Source: an uncultured Pseudomonadales bacterium (GTDB taxonomy: Bacteria; Pseudomonadota; Gammaproteobacteria; Pseudomonadales; Azotimanducaceae). Taken from it: DNA of 64,000 nt. Position numbers and translations under genes: made by a program. Below are positions 35,374 to 44,256 of this stretch, one piece after another (within the stretch, counting starts at the first letter, position 1; every line of letters starts with the position of its first letter). The stretch spans positions 2,695,046 through 2,759,045 of the forward strand of contig OY282379.1 of NCBI GenBank assembly GCA_958295875.1, given 5' to 3'. The notes beneath the pieces were generated by a model. That model worked only from the letters and a program-made list of their open reading frames with translations, made no database searches and was not told where the DNA came from.

Positions 35374-37719
35374 ATGTTCACCCTCGCCGACATCAACGTC
35401 CTTGATTTGGGCGACCGTGCGGCCACGGCTTGGTGCTCGCGCTTGCTGGCGGATTTCGGCGCCGAGGTGCAGGCGGTGGAGCCGCTCGATGGCCATCCGT
35501 TGCGTCGTCATCCACCGTTCGATGCGGCGGGGCGCAGCATCCCGGCGCGGTACTTCCTCGCCAACAAGGCGTCCGTGCCAAAGGATGAAGGATTGGCGGC
35601 GTCCGCCCATGTCATCGTCACCAGCAGCTTGGCGGCCGCGGCCCTTGCCGGTGCCCACCCCAACGCCATCGTCTGTGCCATCACGGCGCACGGCCTCACC
35701 GGCCCGAAGCGGAACTTGCCGGGCAACGAACTCACCGCCGCGGCGCGCTCTGGCTGGGCATCCGTCAACGGCGTCCTCGGCCAAGCGCCGCTCAAGGGCA
35801 GCGGCTATCAGGCGGCCTATCAATCCGGCACGCTTGCCTTCGGCGCTGTGGTCTGCGCCTTGGCCGAGCAAAATGCTGCCGGCAGCGCTGGCCAACTCAT
35901 CGACATCTCTGAATGGGAAACGCTGGTGTCGAGCCTCGGCCCGCCGTTGCTGCGTGCGCAGTACTCCGGCGTTGTGTGGCCGCGCCACGAGCCGGACATC
36001 GACATGGACGCCGGCCCGGTGCCGGTGCGCGATGGCTACTTCGCGCTGCCGCTGTCGCGCCCCGCGTTCTGGGAGAAGGCCATGCAACTGCTCGGCTTGC
36101 CGGAGCTTGCGGACGATCCGCAACTGCGCGAGCCGGGCCTGCGCCGCAAGTTCAAGGAGCGCTATGCGGCGCCGGTGCAGGAACGCATGGCCGAATGGAA
36201 CCGGCTCGATCTCTTTGCGGCCTTGGCGCGGGAACGCGTTGTGGCCGGCCCCGTGTTGCGGTTGGACGAAATGGCGAACAATCCGCAGTTCGCGGCGCGT
36301 GATTTCTTCGTGCGCTCGGAAGCGGGCACGCGCTTTCCGGGGCCGCCGGCGCGTTTCGGCGCGAGCGCGTGGCAGTTGCGCCGCGAGGTGGGTGAAACCA
36401 GCGCGGACGCCGCCGGCTTCAAAGCGCCGGCAAAGCCACCCCGCGCCGCCCATGCCCAACGCCGGCCATCGCCGGAACGCGGCCCGCTGCACGGCTTTCG
36501 CGGCTTGGTGCTCACCCAAGCATGGGCGGGCACCTATGCCACCATGCTGCTCGCTTTGCTCGGCGCCGAGGTCATCCAAGTTGAATCCCGCAAGCGGCTC
36601 GACAGTTGGCGCGGCACCTATCGCAACCCGATGCCCAAGCGGTTGCGCGAGGTGCAGACGGCGCAACATCCGTGGAACTGCAACCCGCTCTACAACTCCG
36701 TCAACCTTCACAAGCGCTGCATCACGCTGGACTTGGCGGATGCCGCCGGCGTCGAGCTCTTCAAGCGCTTGGTGCCGCATGTGGATTTCGTCGCGGAGAA
36801 CTTCTCGCCGCGCGTGATGGGCAACTTGGGCCTCGGCTACGACACCCTCGCCGCCATCAAGCCCAACCTCGTGATGGCGAGCCTCTCCGCCTACGGCGCC
36901 ACTGGCCCGTGGGCGAACGTGCCGGGCATTGGCGGCACCATCGAGCCATCGTGCGGCATGTCCTCGTTGCTTGGCTACGAGGGCGGCGCCCCGCTCAACT
37001 CTGGCCAGATGTATCCAGACCCGGTGGCGGGGTTCTGTGGCTTCGTGGCCATCGCCACTGCCCTCCTGCACCGAGACCGCACCGGCGTCGGGCAGTTCAT
37101 CGACCTCTCCATGCAGGAAGCGAACTTCACCTTCATCGGCGACGCTTGGCTGGAGTTCGAGGCCACCGGGCGGGTGCGCGGGCCGCTCGGCAACCGGCAT
37201 CCGCTGCATGCGCCGCATGGCATCTATCGCGCCGACGGCGAAGATCAGTGGATCGCCATCGCCGCCGAAACCGAGACGCAATGGCACGGATGCTGCGCGG
37301 TGCTTGGCATTGACGCAGCCGTCTGGCCGGACAACGCCGCTCGCAAAGCGCACGAGGCCGAGGTGGATGCGGCCATCGCGGCGAGCGTGCGCGATCGCGA
37401 CAAGCTCGCGCTGGAGGACGCCCTCTGCCGCGTCGGCGTGCCGGCCGCGGCGGTGCTGAATGCCGCGGAAGTGGTGCAGGATGGCGGCTTGCGGCAACGC
37501 GGTGCCTTGGCGCAGGTGCATCACGCCGAGACCGGCCCCATGTGGCAGGCTGGTTCCCCGGCCGCGTTCAGCGGGGCGCGAGCCGACGGCATCCGCCCGG
37601 CGCCGTTGCATGGCGAACACTCGTTCGAGGTGTTTGCGGAGTTCTTGGGCATGACGCGGGCCGAATACGATGCGCTCGAAGCACGAGGCGTCACCGGCAA
37701 GGGGGATTACCAGCCATGA
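35374..37719 (+). CDS. Double-domain CaiB/BaiF-type (family III) CoA-transferase
   Basis: About 781 residues with two family III CoA-transferase units fused. The first begins FTLADINVLDLGDRAATAWC and has the catalytic Asp in GQLIDISEWETLV (about residue 178). The second begins GFRGLVLTQAWAGTYATMLL near residue 372 and has the equivalent in VGQFIDLSMQEANF (about residue 574). Most family members have one domain of about 400 residues and act as interlocked dimers; the fused form is a known variant. It moves CoA between organic acids. Its stop overlaps the next crotonase start (ATGA), so both act in one acyl-CoA pathway. Confidence 0.9.
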   Translation: MFTLADINVLDLGDRAATAWCSRLLADFGAEVQAVEPLDGHPLRRHPPFDAAGRSIPARYFLANKASVPKDEGLAASAHVIVTSSLAAAALAGAHPNAIVCAITAHGLTGPKRNLPGNELTAAARSGWASVNGVLGQAPLKGSGYQAAYQSGTLAFGAVVCALAEQNAAGSAGQLIDISEWETLVSSLGPPLLRAQYSGVVWPRHEPDIDMDAGPVPVRDGYFALPLSRPAFWEKAMQLLGLPELADDPQLREPGLRRKFKERYAAPVQERMAEWNRLDLFAALARERVVAGPVLRLDEMANNPQFAARDFFVRSEAGTRFPGPPARFGASAWQLRREVGETSADAAGFKAPAKPPRAAHAQRRPSPERGPLHGFRGLVLTQAWAGTYATMLLALLGAEVIQVESRKRLDSWRGTYRNPMPKRLREVQTAQHPWNCNPLYNSVNLHKRCITLDLADAAGVELFKRLVPHVDFVAENFSPRVMGNLGLGYDTLAAIKPNLVMASLSAYGATGPWANVPGIGGTIEPSCGMSSLLGYEGGAPLNSGQMYPDPVAGFCGFVAIATALLHRDRTGVGQFIDLSMQEANFTFIGDAWLEFEATGRVRGPLGNRHPLHAPHGIYRADGEDQWIAIAAETETQWHGCCAVLGIDAAVWPDNAARKAHEAEVDAAIAASVRDRDKLALEDALCRVGVPAAAVLNAAEVVQDGGLRQRGALAQVHHAETGPMWQAGSPAAFSGARADGIRPAPLHGEHSFEVFAEFLGMTRAEYDALEARGVTGKGDYQP

Positions 37720-38597
37720 AGGAACGCGCTGAAGGGGCTCGGCCGGCGGCGACGGCGGAGGCAGCGGCAGGGGGTGGCGAAGCGCCTGTCACCTACGAAG
37801 TGGTGAACCACGTCGCCCGCATCACAACGCAGCGGCCGCGTTACCGGAACGCCCAGAGCCGTGCCCTGCTCGAGGCCTTGGACGCGGCGTTCGCGGCGGC
37901 CGCGGCAGACCGCGAGGTCCGCGTGATCGCCCTCTTCGGCGCCGGCGAGCACTTCTCCGGCGGGCATGATCTCGGCACGCCGGAAGAGCGCGAAGACTTG
38001 CAGCGACGCCCGCTGCAACGCGGCCTGCGCGGGCGCTTCGACCATTCCCGCGAGCAATTCGTGGACAAGTGCCTGCGTTGGCGCAACGTGCCGAAGCCGA
38101 CCATCGCCGCCGTGCAGGGCTATTGCATCTACGGCGGCTGGATGCTCGCTTCGGCCATGGACATCATCTACGCGGCAGAGTCCGCGATGTTCCTCGCCGG
38201 CAACTTCCAGTACTTCACCGTGCCGTGGGACATGCATCCGCGCAAGGCGAAGGAGCTATTGTTCGAGTCTCGCTTCGTGGATGCCGAAGAAGCCAAGGCG
38301 TTGGGGCTGGTGAACCGCGTTGTGCCCGCAGCGCGCCTTGAGGCAGCGGTGTTGGAGTACGCCGAGCGCATCGCCGGCAACGATCCGTTCCAACTGCGCA
38401 TGATTAAGTTGGCGGTGAACCAGATGCAGGATGGCCAAGGCTTTCACGCGCACATCACCGGCGCCCACCTGATGCACCTGATGTCTTCGGAAGGCGAAAA
38501 AGACCCGGATTACGCGCTGCAGGTGCCGGCAGGCCGTCGCCGCCCGATGGTGGAACGGGCGCTCAAGCACTTCGATCTGCGCAAAGGCGAGGGCTGA
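37716..38597 (+). CDS. Enoyl-CoA hydratase/isomerase family protein
   Basis: About 293 residues with an extra N-terminal Ala-rich tail of about 20 residues before the crotonase core (TYEVVNHVARITTQRPRYRN). Oxyanion segments are FGAGEHFSGGHDLGT and QGYCIYGGWMLASAMDIIYA. The catalytic loop region YFTVPWDMHPRKAKELLFES is unusual for a hydratase. It overlaps the CaiB stop by four bases and is followed after 136 bases by a NIPSNAP-like gene. The pathway is probably degradation of an aromatic or branched acyl-CoA, but the substrate cannot be told. Confidence 0.85.
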   Translation: MKERAEGARPAATAEAAAGGGEAPVTYEVVNHVARITTQRPRYRNAQSRALLEALDAAFAAAAADREVRVIALFGAGEHFSGGHDLGTPEEREDLQRRPLQRGLRGRFDHSREQFVDKCLRWRNVPKPTIAAVQGYCIYGGWMLASAMDIIYAAESAMFLAGNFQYFTVPWDMHPRKAKELLFESRFVDAEEAKALGLVNRVVPAARLEAAVLEYAERIAGNDPFQLRMIKLAVNQMQDGQGFHAHITGAHLMHLMSSEGEKDPDYALQVPAGRRRPMVERALKHFDLRKGEG

Positions 38598-38733
38598 AGC
38601 GCGGCCCCGCGGCGCCCGTCTCACGGGCCGGCCTGCCCGCCACCAGCTAGGCACATCCGCAGCACGTTGGCCGGGGCAAGGCTTCGCTGCTAGGCTAAGC
38701 TAAACAGTAACCCTCGCCAAAAGGAGCCCCCGC

Positions 38734-39402
38734 ATGACTGTCTTTCTGGAAGTGCGCCATCGCATCAAACCCCTCACCAACACCGCCTTCGATGTGTTCG
38801 TGGATTTCTATGCGGAAACCGTGGCGCCGCGCATGGAGCGCCACGGCATAGACCTCATCGGCGGCTGGAAGGTGAGCGGCGGCGAGATGGGGTGGGACTT
38901 GAGCCTCCATCGCTACGAAGACATGGCCCACGCGGAGCGGGCGCTGGCCTCCCTCGGCCAAGACAAGGCGCTATGGGCGGCGGCGGAGCGGCTGCAAGGC
39001 GAGGTGCAGGTGGAGGAGGTGACGAAGTTTGCCCGCCGAGTGCCTTACGGCACGGACGCCCGGTTAGAGGCGGCGTTGGTGGCCGAACCGGACAAGCCCC
39101 GCCAATACATGCTCGCCGTGCTGCAGACCGCGAGTGGCGGCGCGCCGGCAGCGATGGAGCAGATCGGCAAATTGGCGGATGTGGCGGAGGGTGCCGGCGC
39201 CCTGCAGCTCGTCACCGCCTACGCTTCCATGATCGGCCGCACCGGAGAGGTCACAGACCTTTGGATCATGCCGCGCGGCCTTGCCGGCTTCGCCTATCAA
39301 GCGGGAGATCCGCTGCATGACATCTTGGGGCCGCTGCGCGATCACGCGCCGGAAGAGTCGCTCTTCTACCTGAATCCGCTGCCCTACTCGAAGCTCCAAT
39401 AG
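38734..39402 (+). CDS. NIPSNAP-like protein
   Basis: About 222 residues; FLEVRHRIKPLTNTAFDVFV, FYAETVAPRMERHGIDLIGG, WKVSGGEMGWDLSLHRYEDM. This is the ferredoxin-like NIPSNAP half-domain pattern; the second half (AVLQTASGGAPAAMEQIGKL to WIMPRGLAGFAYQAG) looks like a repeat of the fold. NIPSNAP proteins often lie next to acyl-CoA genes and have no settled activity. GAGCCCC spacing gives no strong ribosome site. It follows the CaiB-crotonase pair on the same strand. Confidence 0.72.
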   Translation: MTVFLEVRHRIKPLTNTAFDVFVDFYAETVAPRMERHGIDLIGGWKVSGGEMGWDLSLHRYEDMAHAERALASLGQDKALWAAAERLQGEVQVEEVTKFARRVPYGTDARLEAALVAEPDKPRQYMLAVLQTASGGAPAAMEQIGKLADVAEGAGALQLVTAYASMIGRTGEVTDLWIMPRGLAGFAYQAGDPLHDILGPLRDHAPEESLFYLNPLPYSKLQ

Positions 39403-39453
39403 ACGGGCAGCCCGGCGGCTGCAAGCCGGGCCGCGCAACCGGCCGGGCGGTGC

Positions 39454-40488
39454 CTACGGATGCTGCGCCGTGGCTCGCAATAGCTGTGCCTTGGCCGCCG
39501 TCGCGTCGCCGCGGAAGACGATGCGGTCGCGCTTCTGTTCCAGCTGATGGTCGTACATCGGGTCGTAGTACCAGTCCAACAATATGCTTACCCAGCGGCG
39601 ATGCGCCGCCGCGCTGCCATCCATGAAGGCCGCTGCCATCGCCTCCCGGGCCTGTCGATGGCGCTCGCTCCCTAAGCGCCGCGCGATGTTGTCCAACGCC
39701 GCGGTGAGATGCGCTTGGGAGGCGTCTGGCGCCAACGCATAGCCTTGCACGATGTGGTCGATGCGGGCTTCGCGCGGCACCTCAACCACCACCAGCGGCG
39801 CCGCCTGCATGGCCCCGAACACCGCTTGAGGAATCGCCAAGCGGCCGATGGTGCGGCTCTCGTCTTCCACGGCGAGCGTGCCGGCCCGCCCCCGTTGGGC
39901 CAACACCACCGCCAGCGCATTCTCGAAATCGATGGGCGTTGGCTGCGGCGTGGTGCGCCCGCCGAACGCCGAACCGCGGTGGTTGGCCAAGCCTTCCAAG
40001 TCCACATGGCCGGGAATCTCCTGCAACAGCTCCGTCTTGGCGCTGCCGGCGCGCCCGCCCAGGACAACCCACTGCCGCGGCATCTCAAGCTCGGCGAGGC
40101 AAAACTGCCGCAACGCCTTGTAACCGCCGGCCACCCGCGCCACGTCCCGGCCTTGTTCGCTCAGCCACGTTTGGACGACTTGCGAGCGGGCGCCGCCCCG
40201 CCAGCAATAGAGCACGGCGTTTGGGTGCGCGTCGAGGAAGGCCGTCCAACCGCGCAGCCGCGCCGCCTGGACGGCGCCGCTCACCAATCGCTCGCCCAGC
40301 TCGAATGCGGCGCGTGGCCCGTCTTGCTTGTGGCGAATGCCAACTTGGTGGCGCTCGTCGTCCGTCAACAGCGGCAGGTTGATGGCGCCGGGCAGTGCGC
40401 CGCGGGCGAACTCGGCGGGTGCCCGCAGGTCGATGAGGGGCGTCTGGCTGGTGAGGAGCCTCGCGTAGTCTGCGGTGAGCCCGCCCAA
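39454..40488 (-). CDS. mnmH: tRNA 2-selenouridine synthase (rhodanese-P-loop)
   Basis: Converts 2-thiouridine-34 of certain tRNAs to the selenium form via a geranylated intermediate. The rhodanese domain (PLIDLRAPAEFARGALPGAI) carries the catalytic Cys in LYCWRGGARSQVV, about residue 94. The P-loop domain follows (VVLGGRAGSAKTELLQEIPG, about residue 140), with LAVEDESRTIGRLAIPQAVF later. Length of 344 residues is close to E. coli MnmH. It lies seven bases downstream of the Sel1-type lipoprotein gene and shares its strand, so they are likely co-transcribed. No selenophosphate synthase is in the window. Confidence 0.92.
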   Translation of the reverse strand: MGGLTADYARLLTSQTPLIDLRAPAEFARGALPGAINLPLLTDDERHQVGIRHKQDGPRAAFELGERLVSGAVQAARLRGWTAFLDAHPNAVLYCWRGGARSQVVQTWLSEQGRDVARVAGGYKALRQFCLAELEMPRQWVVLGGRAGSAKTELLQEIPGHVDLEGLANHRGSAFGGRTTPQPTPIDFENALAVVLAQRGRAGTLAVEDESRTIGRLAIPQAVFGAMQAAPLVVVEVPREARIDHIVQGYALAPDASQAHLTAALDNIARRLGSERHRQAREAMAAAFMDGSAAAHRRWVSILLDWYYDPMYDHQLEQKRDRIVFRGDATAAKAQLLRATAQHP

Positions 40489-40495
40489 GATGCCG

Positions 40496-42190
40496 CTATG
40501 GAACCAAGGGGTCGGTGATGGTCTCGCCGGCTTGGAAGGCCGCCAAATGCTGGCGCAGCTCTTCGATCACTTGTGTGAGCCCTTGGTCATTCGCCTCGCG
40601 CAGCGCTTCCCGCTGCAGTGCGACGGCGCGGTCGAAGTCTCCATTGGCGGCGTGGGCCGCGGCCCAAGTGTCCAAGTAGGCGGGTTGGCGCCGCGCCGCG
40701 GCATCGCGCTGCATCACATGATCCATGATGCGCAGGGCGTAGCGTGCGTCCCGCAGCCGCTCAATCTGCGTCACCGTCAACCACCATGCCACCTCGTTGA
40801 CGATGATTGCCGTCTCTGGCGCGGCCGCGACGGCAGACTTGAACCAAGATCGCGCCCTTCTGTGGCTGCGTTTGACGTAGCGGCCACGGGCATGCAGCTC
40901 GGCGAGAATAAGCCGCGCCTCGGCGGCCGGACAGGGCCGCGTTTGCGTGGCGGCCGCCGTTTCCGAAATGGCGACGCACTCGTCCGCGTCGCCCTTGGCC
41001 AACTCGGCAATCCAATCGTAGGCGCGCGCATTGAACTCCCTGTCGGCATCCGCGCTGAGCAGGAATCGGGCGTAGAGCACCTTGGCACGGTCATAGTCCA
41101 ATTCGGCGGCGTGCGCGAAGTGTCGGTCGCTGGCGGCGTCGTCTTGTTCAACATGCTGGCCGGCGAGGTGCAGCTGCGCCAGATACAGGTGCGCGCGCGG
41201 ATTGCCAAGCGCCGCGGCGCGCCGCAGCAGCGCGACGCCTTGGTCGGCTTGCCCCTCGCCCAGTGCGTCGTCGATGTACAGATCGCCCAACTGCAGCATG
41301 GCATCGTCCGAACCGGCATCGATCGCCTGCAGGTAGTTCTGTCTGACGAGGGCTAAGAAATCATCCTGCGCGGGGCCCGCCTCCAAGCGGCGGGCGCTGA
41401 CCAGATAGGCGTCCGCCAGCGCCAGGTTCGCCAGCGCGTTGCCAGTGCGCGTGGACGCGGTGAGCCAGTCGATCGCTTCCTCAAGCCGATCTTGAGCCGC
41501 GAGGAAGACGCCCACTGTCGCCTGCGCGGCCGGGTCGTCCTGCCGCGCCAGGTGGCCGATGAGTGCCCCCGGCAGCAATGTTTGGCCGGGTGCCTGCCAT
41601 GCCGCGGCGCGGTAGGCCGGCTCCATGTCGAAATGGACGGCTTGCATGGTCGCGCCCGGCGCCGCCGCTGCGACGACCATCGTGAACGGCCGTTCTTCGC
41701 TGTTTCTGTAGATGGACCCCACCGGCTGCCGCCCGGACGCGCGGAGATAGGCCAACGCCTCCGGCGCGGAAAGCACCGGGTAGGGCGAGGCTTCGCTGCC
41801 ATCATGGCCGGCCGCGATGGCAGCGCTGAGCCGCTCCACCCACGCTTGGTGTTCCTCGGCTGCGTCGGTGCGCTCCACATATTCGTAGAACTTGGTGAGC
41901 GCATAGTGGCCGACGATGCTGGCGCGATGCTGATCGAGAATCGCAGACCCCACCGGGCCGGTGCGCAACGGCTCTTCGTCGACGAAGCGCATCGCTTGGC
42001 GCTCCAACGGCGCGAGGCGTTGGGCACGGTGCGGGAAATCTGGCGTTGCTTGGAAGGCGGTGCGCAACTCGGCCGCATCGACGGCCTCGCCGGCTTGCAT
42101 GGCCGCGATGAGCGCTTCGTAGGAAAGGGGGGGATTGCTGACGCAGCCGGCGCAGGCGAGCGCCACGATGGCGAAAGGCATCAGTCGCAT
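40496..42190 (-). CDS. Lipoprotein with Sel1/TPR-like repeats
   Basis: About 564 residues with a lipoprotein signal (LMPFAIVALACAGC, lipobox near residue 15) and helical repeats throughout. The middle and C-terminal region has Sel1-type units (QLGDLYIDDALGEGQADQGV; ALLRRAAALGNPRAHLYLAQ; LHLAGQHVEQDDAASDRHFA). The ATG at 42190 gives the signal; six extra upstream codons do not. Such proteins act as periplasmic scaffold or adaptor molecules. It precedes mnmH by seven bases, and its real role is unknown. Confidence 0.82.
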   Translation of the reverse strand: MRLMPFAIVALACAGCVSNPPLSYEALIAAMQAGEAVDAAELRTAFQATPDFPHRAQRLAPLERQAMRFVDEEPLRTGPVGSAILDQHRASIVGHYALTKFYEYVERTDAAEEHQAWVERLSAAIAAGHDGSEASPYPVLSAPEALAYLRASGRQPVGSIYRNSEERPFTMVVAAAAPGATMQAVHFDMEPAYRAAAWQAPGQTLLPGALIGHLARQDDPAAQATVGVFLAAQDRLEEAIDWLTASTRTGNALANLALADAYLVSARRLEAGPAQDDFLALVRQNYLQAIDAGSDDAMLQLGDLYIDDALGEGQADQGVALLRRAAALGNPRAHLYLAQLHLAGQHVEQDDAASDRHFAHAAELDYDRAKVLYARFLLSADADREFNARAYDWIAELAKGDADECVAISETAAATQTRPCPAAEARLILAELHARGRYVKRSHRRARSWFKSAVAAAPETAIIVNEVAWWLTVTQIERLRDARYALRIMDHVMQRDAAARRQPAYLDTWAAAHAANGDFDRAVALQREALREANDQGLTQVIEELRQHLAAFQAGETITDPLVP

Positions 42191-42339
42191 CGGCGCAGTG
42201 TAGCGCATTCAGGCGATTTGCCCGTGCGACATGGCGGATGGAGCGCGTGAGCCAACGCCCTGGGCTTTTGAGGGATGCGGCAGCATCTCTTAAGATAGCG
42301 CCTTGAGTTTCGGGCGTTCTCTCTCTTCAGGATTTCACC

Positions 42340-43011
42340 ATGTCACTGCAATTCAAGCTGCGCGTGCCAACCGCGACGGAAGCGTTGCCCGGCCGCAACC
42401 AGCCGGTTCCCGTGCCGCCGCGCCACTTCGTCAACGGCAATCCCATGCAACCGCCGTTCCCGGACGGCCTGCAGCGCCTGCTGGTGGGCATGGGCTGCTT
42501 CTGGGGGGCGGAGCGCAAGTTCTGGGAAACGCCCGGCGTTTTCGTCACCGCGGTGGGCTATGCCGGCGGCGCCACGCCGAACCCGGCCTACGAGGAGGTC
42601 TGCTCCGGCCTCACTGGACACACGGAGGCCGTGCTGGCGGTGTTTGATCCGGCGGTGGTGAGCTATGCGACGCTCCTCAAAGTGTTTTGGGAAGGGCACG
42701 ACCCCACCCAAGGCATGCGCCAAGGGAATGACTTGGGCACGCAGTACCGTTCGGCGCTCTATTGGCACGACGCCGCCCAGCGCGAGGTGGCCGAGCGCTC
42801 CAAGGAGGCGTTCGGCGCCGCGCTCAGCGCAGCCGGCTTTGGGCCGGTGACGACGGAGGTCGCCGCGGCGCCGACGTTCTACTACGCGGAGCACTATCAC
42901 CAGCAGTACTTGGCGAAGGTGCCGAACGGCTATTGCGGCTTGGGCAGCACTGGCGTTTCCTGCGACATTGAGCCGCTGGCGACGCTCGGCGCCGAGGCAC
43001 TAGCGCGATAG
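42340..43011 (+). CDS. msrA: Peptide methionine sulfoxide reductase A
   Basis: Reduces methionine-S-sulfoxide in proteins. The catalytic motif [19 protein letters not shown] (GCFWG, about residue 51) is intact and the family end segment [20 protein letters not shown] carries a recycling Cys. The first 45 residues are a family-typical extension seen in many proteobacterial MsrA proteins. Length is about 223 residues. AGGA lies upstream of the ATG. It is divergent from the Sel1-type lipoprotein and faces nudL convergently. Confidence 0.94.
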   Translation: MSLQFKLRVPTATEALPGRNQPVPVPPRHFVNGNPMQPPFPDGLQRLLVGMGCFWGAERKFWETPGVFVTAVGYAGGATPNPAYEEVCSGLTGHTEAVLAVFDPAVVSYATLLKVFWEGHDPTQGMRQGNDLGTQYRSALYWHDAAQREVAERSKEAFGAALSAAGFGPVTTEVAAAPTFYYAEHYHQQYLAKVPNGYCGLGSTGVSCDIEPLATLGAEALAR

Positions 43012-43141
43012 CGCGGCGCTGGAAAGTGCGATAGCGCGAGGGGGAGAAGGCGGCTGCCCCGTGAGAGGGCGAGATCGGGCGTGATGGAGAAGGCGGCCGC
43101 TGCTGCTTGAAGTGGCGCTGCAAGCGCCGTGTCGGCCCGCG

Positions 43142-43741
43142 TCACGCTTCGGGCGCGAACTCCGGATCCAGCGCGGCGAAGAACGTTTGCACCACGCGGT
43201 AGGTGAGCCCCCACACGAAGTGGCCGCCGCGCACGCGGTAGCCGTTGAAGGGCGTTGGCGTGCCGCCGACCAAGCGATCTTCTTTGGTGTGGTTGTCCCC
43301 GGTGCGCATCGGCGCCAGCCGCGTCCACACTGCGGCAGCCACCTCGTGGCTGAGCTCGAAGGCGGGATCCCCCTCGATGGCGAACACATAGGGCGCGACC
43401 AGCATGTCTGGGCGCCGGCCATAGGCGGCGGGGCGCTGCGCCGGCAGTTCGCCGATGAGTTGCGAGCGGGCGATGGCGAGGCCAACTTCCTCATGGGTCT
43501 CGCGCATCGCCGCGGCCGCCAAGTCCGCATCGTCGGGCTCTCTGTGGCCACCTGGGAAGGCCATCTGGCCAGACCACGGATCACCACGCTTCTCGGCGCG
43601 TTTGATGAACAGCACTTCCGTGTCTTCGCCCCACTCGCGCAGCACAACGGCCACGGCCGCTTGGCGGGTGGCCGCGGTGACGGCATGGCGCAACGGCTCG
43701 CTCGCGGCGAGCCGCGCCTCGATGTCGGCGATGGGAAGCAC
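43142..43741 (-). CDS. nudL: Nudix CoA pyrophosphatase
   Basis: Nudix hydrolase of about 199 residues that probably cleaves CoA. The Nudix box reads GGHREPDDADLAAAAMRETH followed by EEVG, and the CoA-type N-terminus and middle are GDPWSGQMAFPGG and a LAPMRTGDNHTKEDRLV stretch. Its C-terminus (FVWGLTYRVVQTFFAALDPE) matches NudL. It is divergent from the thioesterase gene by 22 bases, so both share a promoter region. Confidence 0.88.
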   Translation of the reverse strand: MLPIADIEARLAASEPLRHAVTAATRQAAVAVVLREWGEDTEVLFIKRAEKRGDPWSGQMAFPGGHREPDDADLAAAAMRETHEEVGLAIARSQLIGELPAQRPAAYGRRPDMLVAPYVFAIEGDPAFELSHEVAAAVWTRLAPMRTGDNHTKEDRLVGGTPTPFNGYRVRGGHFVWGLTYRVVQTFFAALDPEFAPEA

Positions 43742-43763
43742 GCGCCTATATCATAGCGCGGCC

Positions 43764-44165
43764 ATGTCGCTTGAATCTTCCGCCAACCGCTGCTTCGTCT
43801 GCGGGCCGGGCAACGCGCACGGCCTGCAGGTGGCGTTTCGCCTCGACGCGGGCGTGTGCCGGGCGGAGTTCACGCCCCGCGCCGAGCACGCCGGTTACGA
43901 CGGCGTGACCCACGGCGGCATCCTGTTCAGCTTGCTCGACGACGTGATGGCCAACTGGCTGTACCTGGATGGCGAGCAGTGCTTCACGGCGAAGGTGGAG
44001 GTGCGCTACCGCCAGCCGTTGCCGGTCGGCACGCCCATTCGCTTGGAGGGGCGCCTCATCCGCCGCAAGGGACGCCTGGCCGTGCTGGAAGGCAAGGTGC
44101 TGCGGGACGACGACGGCGCCGTGGTGGTGGAAGCGGCGGGCAGCTTCATGGTGGAACCCACCTGA
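43764..44165 (+). CDS. PaaI/4HBT-family hotdog thioesterase
   Basis: About 133 residues of a hotdog-fold acyl-CoA thioesterase: NRCFVCGPGNAHGLQVAFRL start, HAGYDGVTHGGILFSLLDDV (catalytic HGG and Asp helix) and MANWLYLDGE. The N-terminal Cys-X2-Cys pair is a common variant of the family. Likely hydrolyses an acyl-CoA in the cytoplasm. It faces nudL in divergent orientation and precedes ppk by about 90 bases. Confidence 0.85.
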   Translation: MSLESSANRCFVCGPGNAHGLQVAFRLDAGVCRAEFTPRAEHAGYDGVTHGGILFSLLDDVMANWLYLDGEQCFTAKVEVRYRQPLPVGTPIRLEGRLIRRKGRLAVLEGKVLRDDDGAVVVEAAGSFMVEPT

Positions 44166-44256
44166 CCGACCGCGCCTTGGCCGCTTCGCTGACCATGCCC
44201 AAGTGCGTCGTGCGAAGATGGTGCAGAATGTCCGCCCCTGCAGACCCGCGCCGCCC

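Noticed and set aside
35257..37620. Long open frame antisense to the CaiB-type gene
   Set aside because: No conserved motif; the plus-strand gene has two intact CoA-transferase domains.
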